Shown: positions 26,811-33,567 of the stretch, piece after piece
Layout: each line of letters opens with the position of its first letter
Numbering within the stretch: position 1 is the stretch's first letter
Assembly: GCA_002394395.1 (NCBI GenBank)
Contig: DGTR01000036.1
Coordinates: forward strand, 1 to 36,936
Direction: 5' to 3'
Source of the DNA: Bacteroidales bacterium UBA4331
GTDB taxonomy: Bacteria; Bacteroidota; Bacteroidia; Bacteroidales; Paludibacteraceae
Length of the DNA stretch: 36,936 nt
Program-made: the position numbers and the translations under genes
The notes under the pieces: model-generated
What the model was told of the DNA's origin: nothing
Seen by the model: only the letters and a program-made list of their open reading frames with translations
Database searches by the model: none

Positions 26811-28262
26811 GTCAATTAATATCTTATCCTTCGGAATCACGATTCCTACGCGGTCGCCGTCGTCCCACACGTCATTCGTGTTGACGTACAGGTCGTAACC
26901 CTCGTCCGTACGGATGGTCAGATGGTAGTGGTTGCCCTTATAGAGAATGAAATGTACTTCGCCGGAGAGCTTGCCTTCTTCCTCGTAGTCCTGCAGGTCG
27001 ATGGAGCGGAACGGCACTTTGACTTGCACTTTCTTGCCGGGCTCCAGACCCTCGATCTGTTTGGGCTGCACTTCCCACTCGGCGCCGATGAAACGCACCT
27101 TGCCGTTCTTGAGCACTTCGCCTTCGAAATAGTTGTAGATATAGTGCTCTTTCTTCATGATCTGGATATCTTCCGGCCGCACGAGCATGCCCACTTCGGT
27201 GCCCGGCAGGTACTCATGGTAGTCCTGAATGAGGAACTCATAGTTATCCGCCGTCAGTACGCGCATCTCGTAATGCACGCCTTTGAAGATACAACTCTGC
27301 ACCTCGCCGTACCATTTCGTGAATTTCCCCTTCGGCACGCGGTCCTCGTAGTCATCCTCTTCCTGTCCGATTATTTTTCCGCGTTTCTCATCCTCTTTGC
27401 GCCACACATAGATATCTTCCGGACGAATCACCACATCCACGGGGTTGTTCTCGCCGAAGCCTGTGTCTATACAATCGAAAACCTGACCGCAGAACTCTAC
27501 TTTCTTGTCCTTGATCATCGTGCCGCTGAGGATATTGCTCTCGCCGATAAAATCCGCGACGAAGCAGTTCTGCGGCTCGTTATAAATATCTGTCGGAGTA
27601 CCGATCTGTTGAATCTTTCCTTCGTTCATCACCACCACGCGGTCGCTCAGCGTCAGCGCCTCTTCCTGGTCGTGCGTCACGTAGATAAACGTGATACCGA
27701 GTTTCTCGTGCAGCTCCTTGAGCTCGATCTGCATGTCGTGCCGCATCTTCAGATCCAAAGCGCTCAGCGGTTCGTCGAGCAGCAGCACTTCCGGCTCGTT
27801 GACAATCGCGCGGGCTATCGCCACACGTTGTTGCTGACCGCCGGAGAGGGTATCTACCTTGCGCTCCTCGTAGCCCGTCATGTTCGCCATCTTCAGCGCC
27901 TTGCGCACTTTCTTCTTGATCGTCTCGGGGGCCTCTTTCTTCAGCTTCAGACCGAACGCTACGTTGTTAAACACATTCAGATGCGGAAACAGTGCGTACT
28001 TCTGGAACACCGTGTTCACCGGCCTCTTGTAAGGCGGCGTCTTTGTCACGTCCTCACCTTTCAACAAGATGTCACCACTGCTGGCTACCTGAAATCCTGC
28101 GATGCAACGCAGTAATGTCGTTTTTCCGCAACCCGATGGGCCAAGGATGGTCACGAACTCACCTTTTTTTACCTGCAGACTAACGTCATTCAGCGCGAAC
28201 TTCCCGTCCTCAAACTGCTTGAAAACGTGGTTCACCTCAATGATAAACGGATTTTTTCCCAT
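26796..28262 (-). CDS. potA: Polyamine ABC transporter ATPase PotA
   Basis: 488 residues. Walker A GPSGCGKTT at 41-49, Q-loop Gln87, signature LSGGQQQR at 139-146, Walker B LLLDEP with Asp163/Glu164, and switch His197 (VTHDQEEA) are all intact. The C-terminal part is longer than in E. coli PotA (378 residues) and contains two TOBE-like modules, each with a VxRPEDI or related strand (residues about 275-390 and 390-485). It hydrolyses ATP on the cytoplasmic face to drive polyamine import through PotB/PotC. It is first in the minus-strand unit, behind a consensus promoter with a leader of about 135 bases. The last codons and stop derive from an ACTAG array. Confidence 0.95.
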   Translation of the reverse strand: MGKNPFIIEVNHVFKQFEDGKFALNDVSLQVKKGEFVTILGPSGCGKTTLLRCIAGFQVASSGDILLKGEDVTKTPPYKRPVNTVFQKYALFPHLNVFNNVAFGLKLKKEAPETIKKKVRKALKMANMTGYEERKVDTLSGGQQQRVAIARAIVNEPEVLLLDEPLSALDLKMRHDMQIELKELHEKLGITFIYVTHDQEEALTLSDRVVVMNEGKIQQIGTPTDIYNEPQNCFVADFIGESNILSGTMIKDKKVEFCGQVFDCIDTGFGENNPVDVVIRPEDIYVWRKEDEKRGKIIGQEEDDYEDRVPKGKFTKWYGEVQSCIFKGVHYEMRVLTADNYEFLIQDYHEYLPGTEVGMLVRPEDIQIMKKEHYIYNYFEGEVLKNGKVRFIGAEWEVQPKQIEGLEPGKKVQVKVPFRSIDLQDYEEEGKLSGEVHFILYKGNHYHLTIRTDEGYDLYVNTNDVWDDGDRVGIVIPKDKILIDKLVD

Positions 28263-28378
28263 TTTCTTAAAACAAATAGATCGGTTTCTGTGCCCCTAAA
28301 TCGGGTTTCTGTACTCCGAATAATTCATAAAATAAAAACGTTTTGTTATACATTATTACTTGCGCACATAGCACAAGC

Positions 28379-28394
28379 GTACACGTACGTGCAC
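28379..28394. promoter_or_regulatory. Imperfect palindrome at the potA transcription start
   Basis: GTaCACGTACGTGcAC: a perfect 10-bp core (CACGTACGTG) plus two outer pairs. It lies about 5-20 bases downstream of the expected start site. It could be an operator or just chance. Confidence 0.3.
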
Positions 28395-28404
28395 ATTTCG
28401 GCTG

Positions 28405-28436
28405 CAAAGGTACAATAAAAAAATGACATACGCAAG
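28405..28436 (-). promoter_or_regulatory. potA: Bacteroidota-type promoter of the pot operon
   Basis: On the minus strand CTTG (28436-28433), 20 bases, TACCTTTG (28412-28405). The -33 box differs from TTTG at one base. Confidence 0.75.
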
Positions 28437-28453
28437 CGTATGCCACTTTTTTT
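28417..28453 (-). terminator. Possible terminator of the lipoprotein operon, overlapping the pot promoter
   Basis: CATACGC / GCGTATG flanked by seven A and seven T, 40-80 bases after the lipoprotein stop. The two-base gap forces a smaller stem, so strength is doubtful. Confidence 0.4.
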
Positions 28454-28494
28454 CGCTAAAAATGATACGATTGTACCTTTTTTATAAAGAATGA

Positions 28495-29094
28495 TTATTT
28501 TTTCTTCTTGCTTCTGTTGTAGAAAGAAGTCGACTCTTTCTCCTGTACCGGTGCCGGAGCCGGAGCTGCTTGCTCTTTTGCAGGAGCTGCTTTGCTGCTT
28601 TCTTTCTTGTCATGCTTACCCTCGTAGATATTGATGATCTCAGTGTTGCCTACTTGGTTCAGCACGCCTAAAATGCTCGGATCCTTAAGAATCAGATATT
28701 TCTCGATATCCTCTTTCTTAACGTCTTTGTACATCTGAACATCCTGGAACAACGTACGTGCGTTCTCATAGAAACCTGCGAAACCGGTCAGGTATGCTTT
28801 ATACTTGCCGCTGCGTTTCTCGATTTTGTAAACCGGATCTACAATCACGTCGCATTGGTTGGAGGTTACTGCTAAGTACTTAGCCTCTTCGCGAGCCTCC
28901 ATGATGGTCTTGCAACGCTTCGACTCGGCCGCAATACGTTTAGAGAAGTCCGGACGTACATCTACTACCATTGCGGTTCCATTGATGTCTTGACGATTGA
29001 TCGACTCGCTACGAGAGGTATAACTGAAGGATGAACAACTGCTCATCGCTACCGCAGCTACGATTACGGCTGCAAATATCTTTATCTGTTTCAT
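28495..29094 (-). CDS. Lipoprotein, tandem paralogue 2 (YTSRS family)
   Basis: 199 residues, lipobox MSSC (Cys20). I do not recognise a named family. It shares a clear pattern with the upstream protein at 29113-29730: YSYTSRS or FSYTSRS just after the lipid Cys, D-[IV]-[IL]-VDP-[IV]-x-x-[IV]-E, a TGFAG-[FY]-Y block, and KKEDIEKYL. The C-terminal 45 residues are Ala/Pro/Glu/Lys-rich and probably disordered, ending in SKKKK. It is last in a three-gene minus-strand unit, 18 bases after its paralogue and downstream of a CsgG-like protein. Envelope location is clear; the role is not. Confidence 0.75.
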   Translation of the reverse strand: MKQIKIFAAVIVAAVAMSSCSSFSYTSRSESINRQDINGTAMVVDVRPDFSKRIAAESKRCKTIMEAREEAKYLAVTSNQCDVIVDPVYKIEKRSGKYKAYLTGFAGFYENARTLFQDVQMYKDVKKEDIEKYLILKDPSILGVLNQVGNTEIINIYEGKHDKKESSKAAPAKEQAAPAPAPVQEKESTSFYNRSKKKK

Positions 29095-29112
29095 GATTTA
29101 TTCCCTTTCTTT

Positions 29113-29730
29113 TTATTGTTCTGCTCCGAAGAATGCTGCCAATTTGCTCTTTTTGGCCTTCTTGGCTTTTTTGTCTTTTTTTGCTTTGGTGTTAACGTTC
29201 GTTAACTGGGTAATGGACGATGAAGCCTTGGAGCTTTGGGTCGTGCATTTGATGTTGTAAACATTGCCGTTGCCGCTTGGCTTCTGGTAGTAATACTGCA
29301 AGAAACTCGGGTCTGTCAAAAGGAGGTACTTCTCGATGTCCTCTTTTTTGTATTTCTTGTCAATCACTTCATCCAGACCATTCATACCTTCTTTGTAGTA
29401 GCCTGCGAAGCCTGTAACCGTCGCGCGGTAACCGGTAATCGGACGGTTCTCTACTTGGAAAATAGGATCTACAAGCACATCAATGTCATTGTTCATGATA
29501 CATTGATAGATGGCTTGTTGTTTAGCCTGGTTCGGGAACTTCTGGAAATCAGAGGTTGCCGTTACTTTCTTTTTGTAATTAATGTCCATGTCAGCGGTTG
29601 CCTGAGACGAGTTAATTACACGCTGATTCACGCTCGTACTACGAGAGGTGTACGAATACGTAGTACAGCCTACTTGTACCAGCATCAATCCGCCAAGTAC
29701 AAGGGAGAAAAGAAGACTTTTCTTTTGCAT
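29113..29730 (-). CDS. Lipoprotein, tandem paralogue 1 (YTSRS family)
   Basis: 205 residues, signal peptide with Cys22 (VQVGCTTYSYTSRS). The core matches the next gene (VLVDPIFQVENR, VTGFAGYY, KKEDIEKYLLLTDPS), so the pair arose by tandem duplication. The C-terminal end is strongly basic (KAKKDKKAKKAKKSK), unlike the mixed acidic tail of its partner. It lies between the CsgG-like gene (57-base gap) and its paralogue (18-base gap). I infer that the products form an envelope complex, as CsgG-type proteins commonly work with accessory lipoproteins. Confidence 0.75.
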   Translation of the reverse strand: MQKKSLLFSLVLGGLMLVQVGCTTYSYTSRSTSVNQRVINSSQATADMDINYKKKVTATSDFQKFPNQAKQQAIYQCIMNNDIDVLVDPIFQVENRPITGYRATVTGFAGYYKEGMNGLDEVIDKKYKKEDIEKYLLLTDPSFLQYYYQKPSGNGNVYNIKCTTQSSKASSSITQLTNVNTKAKKDKKAKKAKKSKLAAFFGAEQ

Positions 29731-29787
29731 AATACGTTGATTTTGGGGTTAATGAATAATAAGTTTTTAGTCCTTCGATTAAGGATT

Positions 29788-30774
29788 TTATTTAATATAT
29801 TGTACACTCACTTTTTTCAATCTCGCAAGCGTGTTAATGCCCGCAAATACGCTCATCTGATTAGTGTTCATTGAGCAATCGTCTTTAAATACCGAAATTC
29901 CGTTCACCAGCATCTCTACCTCTTCGCCACGCTTTACCAAACTAATCGTGACCGGGCGATTACGACCCATTCCCATCTTCGCGGCTGCACTGCTCTTTAC
30001 CTCCATTCCCGATGTATAGGAACACGTGCCCGCATGAACGGTTAACGTCTTGTTTCCGTTAAACTTGATTCCAACTGACGAGAACATCTTCGCCTCTTGG
30101 ATGATAAACTGAAAACTGATCTGGAAATTCTTGCGGATATCGACAGGAACCATCACGTCCGATTGAGCCGTGCCGGTAGATGCGTAGTTGGTAATGCGCA
30201 ACTCATCGTTCGCTATCTGGACACTTTTGGAATCATGAGAGAAAATCGACCAACCCCATTTGCTGTTGTCGAAGGTCTCTTCTAATACACTTCCTCCGAT
30301 AGTCACTTTGCTACCTATGAGCTCTCTTATCAAATCTTGACACAGGGCATAAAGGTTCACCATTTGCCCGTTCTTTACTTCGCCCAACACAGAGGCCGGG
30401 CTCTCGATATTTCCCGAACTAACCTCTACCAGGTAGGCCTCTATATAAAACTGGCTTTCCGATTTGCTCAACGTAGATATACATAAATAATCTGCACCGC
30501 TCAGTTCGCCAAGACGATGTATCTCTTTTTTCGGAACATAACCGGTGTGCTGAAAATCCAATTCATTCAAAATCTGATCCATGTCGGAGCGGGAAATAGC
30601 TTCCCATCCGTCCACTTTGAATACTGCTTTACGCAACTCACCACGTAACATCGACTTTTCCAAACTCGTTACGTTACCCTCTTCCCCTGCCACGGGATCA
30701 AGTATGGCTACTTTGGTCTGCCCAAAACTAATGACCGAGGATAATAAAAGAATACCAATAAATATCTTTTTCAT
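29788..30774 (-). CDS. CsgG/LpoB-like exported protein with a C-terminal laminin-G/ConA-like domain
   Basis: 328 residues, signal peptide cleaved near SFGQ (residue about 19). Residues 20-145 look like the CsgG/LpoB/TolB-N fold: KVAILDP, LRKAVFKVDGWEAISRSDMDQILNE, HRLGELSGADYLCISTLS. Residues about 165-328 form a beta-sandwich-like domain starting EETFDNSKWGW and containing ISLVKRGEEVEMLVNGISVF, as in ConA-like ligand-binding domains. There is no lipobox Cys, unlike true CsgG. It is first in the operon, behind a consensus promoter. The pairing of the two domains suggests a periplasmic sensor or scaffold that binds a polymer, but this is inference. Confidence 0.72.
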   Translation of the reverse strand: MKKIFIGILLLSSVISFGQTKVAILDPVAGEEGNVTSLEKSMLRGELRKAVFKVDGWEAISRSDMDQILNELDFQHTGYVPKKEIHRLGELSGADYLCISTLSKSESQFYIEAYLVEVSSGNIESPASVLGEVKNGQMVNLYALCQDLIRELIGSKVTIGGSVLEETFDNSKWGWSIFSHDSKSVQIANDELRITNYASTGTAQSDVMVPVDIRKNFQISFQFIIQEAKMFSSVGIKFNGNKTLTVHAGTCSYTSGMEVKSSAAAKMGMGRNRPVTISLVKRGEEVEMLVNGISVFKDDCSMNTNQMSVFAGINTLARLKKVSVQYIK

Positions 30775-30886
30775 GCTTTATTAAATGGTTAAATTTCACG
30801 CACTATTTTCTTTAATTGATACTGTTTGGCGCTTTAACGGATACTTAATTTTCGCGCTTTATCTATGGGTAGTTAAATTTCGGCTG

Positions 30887-30918
30887 CAAAGATAATACAA
30901 AAAATCGACATACGCAAA
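30887..30918 (-). promoter_or_regulatory. Bacteroidota-type promoter of the CsgG-like/lipoprotein operon
   Basis: On the minus strand TTTG (30918-30915), 20 bases, TATCTTTG (30894-30887). The leader to the start codon is about 105 bases. Confidence 0.82.
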
Positions 30919-31016
30919 TTTTTTTGCAATTTTTTTGCTTAGCGGCACTAAATACCGCTCGGCGGGGTAGCGCCGGGAGTTAGACCTGCGGGGGGGGGAG
31001 AAACAACCGTAGGTGA

Positions 31017-31739
31017 TTATGGCGGGGAGACGGATAGAGGCAGGCGGACGCCACGGACGTAATATTGCGCGAAAGAAGGAGTATCAGCGGGCGTGTGGAA
31101 AAGAGTATGGGGATGACGGTTGATTTTGGGATAGACGGGTTCGAAGGTGACGTCCTCCGCAAAGTGCTTGAGTTGGGCGTCGGTTATGGCAGGTGATTGC
31201 CGGGTTTGGCGGGCTTTGGCTTCTTGGGCTTGAGCCTGAAGCTCGCGGTAGATGCAGACGTAGGTATATTGGAAGAAGTAGCCATAGGCTTTGAGTCCGG
31301 GAGCGGGCTTGGCGTGGCCTTTGACGACGTTGAAATAATGGTGGAAGAAACGGAGCCGCCATTCGAGTGCTTCGGGGGTGTGAGCGTGCTCGAGGGCGTG
31401 GGCTTGGCGCTGGGCTTCTTTGATAAGTTCGCGGTTGGCCATACAGGCTGCGGACCATTTTTTCGGGAAATGGAATGTATAGAGTTGGAAGAGGCCTTTG
31501 TGGAAACGAGAGTGGCGTGCGATGATACGTTTTTTGTACTTACGTCCGAGTTTCTGCTCGTCCAAAGCACCTATGTACGAGTCGAAGCCGGCATTTAGGT
31601 AGAAGTACCGCACGCCTCTATAGTGGCGTCCGGATGGACTTTTGCGGCGGTTATCGATGCGCGTAGCAGGGATGTCCACAAAGGTCGCGATTGATGATTT
31701 CAAAGCGTCAATTACCTGTGTTTTTAAGTGCTTCGACAT
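31017..31739 (-). CDS. Conserved-looking protein of unknown function, 240 residues
   Basis: The frame is open up to 32027, but a consensus promoter lies at 31934-31965 inside it, so the start at 31739 (MSKHLKTQVIDAL) is chosen. No signal peptide or membrane segment. Visible features: an N-terminal helix, a basic Tyr-rich stretch (SGRHYRGVRYFYL), a Lys/Arg/His-rich stretch (GRKYKKRIIARHSRFH), several Trp and aromatic residues (FHFPKKWSAAC, WRLRFFHHYF) and an Ala/Gln-rich helix. Overall it is basic, so nucleic-acid binding is possible, but I recognise no fold. It stands alone, in opposite orientation to the DUF4160 pair. The long C-rich leader holds four 11-bp G-tract units. Confidence 0.65.
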   Translation of the reverse strand: MSKHLKTQVIDALKSSIATFVDIPATRIDNRRKSPSGRHYRGVRYFYLNAGFDSYIGALDEQKLGRKYKKRIIARHSRFHKGLFQLYTFHFPKKWSAACMANRELIKEAQRQAHALEHAHTPEALEWRLRFFHHYFNVVKGHAKPAPGLKAYGYFFQYTYVCIYRELQAQAQEAKARQTRQSPAITDAQLKHFAEDVTFEPVYPKINRHPHTLFHTPADTPSFAQYYVRGVRLPLSVSPP

Positions 31740-31812
31740 GATTTGTAAATAGTTTATTTGCAGTGGATTAGGAGTGTTGTTTGTGCTATAAAGTCTAGAA
31801 TGGGTCTGACGC

Positions 31813-31857
31813 GGGGGTTGTTTGGGAGTTGTTTGGGGGTTATTCGGGGGACTTGGG
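31813..31857. repeat. Four 11-bp G-tract units in the leader of the 240-residue gene
   Basis: GGGGGTTGTTT, GGGAGTTGTTT, GGGGGTTATTC, GGGGGACTTGG on the plus strand (C-rich in the mRNA). The spacing of the G runs could allow a G-quadruplex on the template strand. Confidence 0.75.
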
Positions 31858-31933
31858 TAGGTTTTTTGGGGTTGGTTGTCGCAACGATGCGACAAAAATG
31901 CACAATGTAGTGGGCGATCTTCTAAATCCGACG

Positions 31934-31965
31934 CAAAGGTACGAAAAATTTTTGAAATATGCAAA
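31934..31965 (-). promoter_or_regulatory. Bacteroidota-type promoter of the 240-residue gene
   Basis: On the minus strand TTTG (31965-31962), 20 bases, TACCTTTG (31941-31934). It decides the start at 31739, leaving a leader of about 190 bases. Confidence 0.82.
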
Positions 31966-32053
31966 TTTCGGGGCATGAAAAAGTATGAAAAATATATAAA
32001 AGTAGTAAAAATACTTGCGTATGTCATTTTTTTTTATTTTGTAGTAACGTCGG

Positions 32054-32091
32054 TCCTCCCTATTTATTATATTCCTCCCTATTTATTATAT
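32054..32091. repeat. Two perfect 19-bp direct repeats
   Basis: TCCTCCCTATTTATTATAT occurs twice back to back (32054-32072 and 32073-32091). Confidence 0.9.
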
Positions 32092-32286
32092 AATATAAAC
32101 AGGGTCCCACCGAAAATACGTTCGCATATTGCTGGACATATACTAAGCATCGCGGACATTTTTTGAGAACCGCTAAAACGGTTTCCTGTTTTGCCCATAC
32201 AAATACCATCTTATGCAAGCATAGCTATTATTTGTCTGTGCCAAACAGATAAAATTTCATTTTATTTTCAAAAAAATGTCCGAATG

Positions 32287-32318
32287 TTTGCGTATTTGCA
32301 AAATTTGTAGTATCTTTG
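32287..32318 (+). promoter_or_regulatory. Bacteroidota-type promoter of the DUF4160-DUF2442 pair
   Basis: TTTG at 32287-32290, 20 bases, TATCTTTG at 32311-32318, about 29 bases before the start codon. Confidence 0.82.
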
Positions 32319-32347
32319 CAGCGCAAAATCATTAATACAAGAAAATT

Positions 32348-32605
32348 ATGCCTGAAATCAGCCGTTTTTACGGGATCATCATTAAGATGTTCTTTAAGCC
32401 CAAGGAGCATGAGCCGGCACACATCCATGCCCTCTATGAAGAATATATGGGTGTGTTCGATATCAATACTTTTGAGATGACGGAGGGAGATCTTCCTAAT
32501 CGTGCCCAGAAAATGGTCAAAGAATGGCTAAACGAATATAAAGATGAACTACAGGAGATGTGGGAGACTCAAAAAATATTTAAACTTCCACCATTGAAAG
32601 ACTAA
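32348..32605 (+). CDS. DUF4160 protein
   Basis: 85 residues matching the DUF4160 pattern: PEISRFYGIIIKMF at the start, EHEPAHIHALYEEY (the conserved H-x-P-x-H-x-H region, here E-P-A-H-I-H), then EGDLPNRAQKMVKEWLNEY and a C-terminal ELQEMWE. The family is often found next to DUF2442, as here, and the pair is commonly annotated as a putative toxin-antitoxin system without proof that I know of. The gene has its own consensus promoter and is separated by one base from the next gene. Confidence 0.82.
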   Translation: MPEISRFYGIIIKMFFKPKEHEPAHIHALYEEYMGVFDINTFEMTEGDLPNRAQKMVKEWLNEYKDELQEMWETQKIFKLPPLKD

Positions 32606-32606
32606 T

Positions 32607-32855
32607 ATGATACCTCGAATTAAGTCATATCAACCGCTTGCGGATTTTCAACTGCTCGTTTCTTTTGATGATGGGCGGAAGGTTCGTTATGACGTAGCCG
32701 ATGATATAAAGACGCTACCTGCTTTCCGTGATCTCAAGACAGAGCATGGTTTGTTTGAGAATGCCCAATTGGATGCAAGCCGTACATGTATCTATTGGAA
32801 TGATCAAATAGATTTACCAAGTGATGCCATTTATGAATATGGCGTAGCATTGTAA
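32607..32855 (+). CDS. DUF2442 protein
   Basis: 82 residues with the DUF2442 layout: a first strand with LADFQLLVSFDDGRKVRYDV, a central F-x-x-L segment (FRDLKTEHGLFENAQLD), and CIYWNDQIDLPSDAIYEYG at the end, matching the family's I-x-W-x-x-x-x-D-L-x-x-D-x-[LI]-Y. It starts one base after the DUF4160 stop, so the two are co-translated. Probably the partner of DUF4160; direct function unknown. Confidence 0.82.
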   Translation: MIPRIKSYQPLADFQLLVSFDDGRKVRYDVADDIKTLPAFRDLKTEHGLFENAQLDASRTCIYWNDQIDLPSDAIYEYGVAL

Positions 32856-32884
32856 GAAATCTACCGAATTTTTGACACAAAACC

Positions 32885-33421
32885 TCAAATATGTAAATAC
32901 TCTACCGTATTACCCACCGCGGCGAGGTATTGCTGAAAAGCGTCTTGGGAGATGACGACTGTGCCGCGGCAGTCGTTGGGGTGGAAAGAGAGTGAAGGGG
33001 CGTCTTTCAAACGGCTGTCGAGAAAGAGAATGACGTGGTGGTCGGTGTCGTTAATAAGCCCGAAAGGGCTGACAGAACCCGGTTCCAGGCCCAAATAACG
33101 CATCATCCGTTCGGGCGAAGCAAACGATAGTTTGCCGGGGGCTTTCTTGCCCTGCGAGACGAGGATATCCTTCAGCCAATGCTCTATGTCATGAATCGCC
33201 AAGTCTTCGTCGCAAGGGAAACAGATGAGGTAATGCTGGTCGCCCTTGTGATTGCGCATGAAGATGTTCTTGCAATGCACCGACCCGTCGTCATGCCACC
33301 AACGCTTCGCCTCCTCGATGGTCTTGCCTTCGGGGTGGTTATAGGTCGTGAAGGGGATGTGATGGTCCTCCAGATACCGCAGCACTTTCTCCTGCCGCTC
33401 GGAAATAATCTCGTACTCCAT
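32885..33421 (-). CDS. ProX/PrdX-type aminoacyl-tRNA editing protein (YbaK superfamily)
   Basis: 178 residues from the Met at 33421. The frame continues upstream to 33559, but that part crosses the gene's own promoter. Family features: CKNIFMRNHKGDQHYLIC, the GSVSPFGLIND turn and LSFHPNDCRGTVVIS. Members free of a synthetase hydrolyse mischarged tRNA(Pro), in known cases Ala-tRNA(Pro) for ProXp-ala or PrdX and Cys-tRNA(Pro) for YbaK; the sequence looks closest to the PrdX/ProXp-ala group. It acts in the cytoplasm to protect translation fidelity. Convergent with the DUF2442 gene, divergent from rsfS. Confidence 0.85.
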   Translation of the reverse strand: MEYEIISERQEKVLRYLEDHHIPFTTYNHPEGKTIEEAKRWWHDDGSVHCKNIFMRNHKGDQHYLICFPCDEDLAIHDIEHWLKDILVSQGKKAPGKLSFASPERMMRYLGLEPGSVSPFGLINDTDHHVILFLDSRLKDAPSLSFHPNDCRGTVVISQDAFQQYLAAVGNTVEYLHI

Positions 33422-33443
33422 ACTATTCGTTCGTATTTGCGCA

Positions 33444-33475
33444 CAAAGGTACAACAAAAATTGCACATATGCAAG
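33444..33475 (-). promoter_or_regulatory. Bacteroidota-type promoter of the ProX-like gene
   Basis: On the minus strand CTTG (33475-33472), 20 bases, TACCTTTG (33451-33444), about 22 bases before the start at 33421. Confidence 0.75.
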
Positions 33476-33500
33476 AGCAAAAGACATTTTGCAAGAAAAA

Positions 33501-33532
33501 TTTGCATATGTCAAAAAAAAGTCGTACCTTTG
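33501..33532 (+). promoter_or_regulatory. rsfS: Bacteroidota-type promoter of rsfS-ftsH
   Basis: TTTG at 33501-33504, 20 bases, TACCTTTG at 33525-33532, 35 bases before the rsfS start. It faces away from the ProX promoter; the two are 25 bases apart. Confidence 0.85.
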
Positions 33533-33567
33533 CACCCGCAAAGGTTTGAATATACCCAAATGAATAT

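Larger units (their letters stand above)
31740..32347. other. 608-base intergenic region between divergent genes
   Basis: It contains, left to right, the G-tract array, the promoter of the 240-residue gene, a decayed promoter fragment (CTTGCGTATGTCA at 32014), two 19-bp direct repeats, a stretch of about 190 bases (32092-32286) in which I see no gene or clear signal, and the promoter of the DUF4160 pair. An open frame at 31876-32166 has no coding signs. Confidence 0.7.

Noticed and set aside
30941..30959. AGCGG/CCGCT hairpin as terminator of the 240-residue gene
   Set aside because: On the minus strand it is followed by A-rich, not T-rich, sequence, so it is not a standard intrinsic terminator.
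30990..30998. Run of nine G as a phase-variable tract
   Set aside because: It lies downstream of the stop of the 240-residue gene and upstream of no gene, so slippage would change no product in the chosen annotation.
31876..32166. Plus-strand open frame of 96 codons in the 608-base intergenic region
   Set aside because: It runs across the reverse promoter, the decayed promoter fragment and the 19-bp repeats, and shows no domain or ribosome site.
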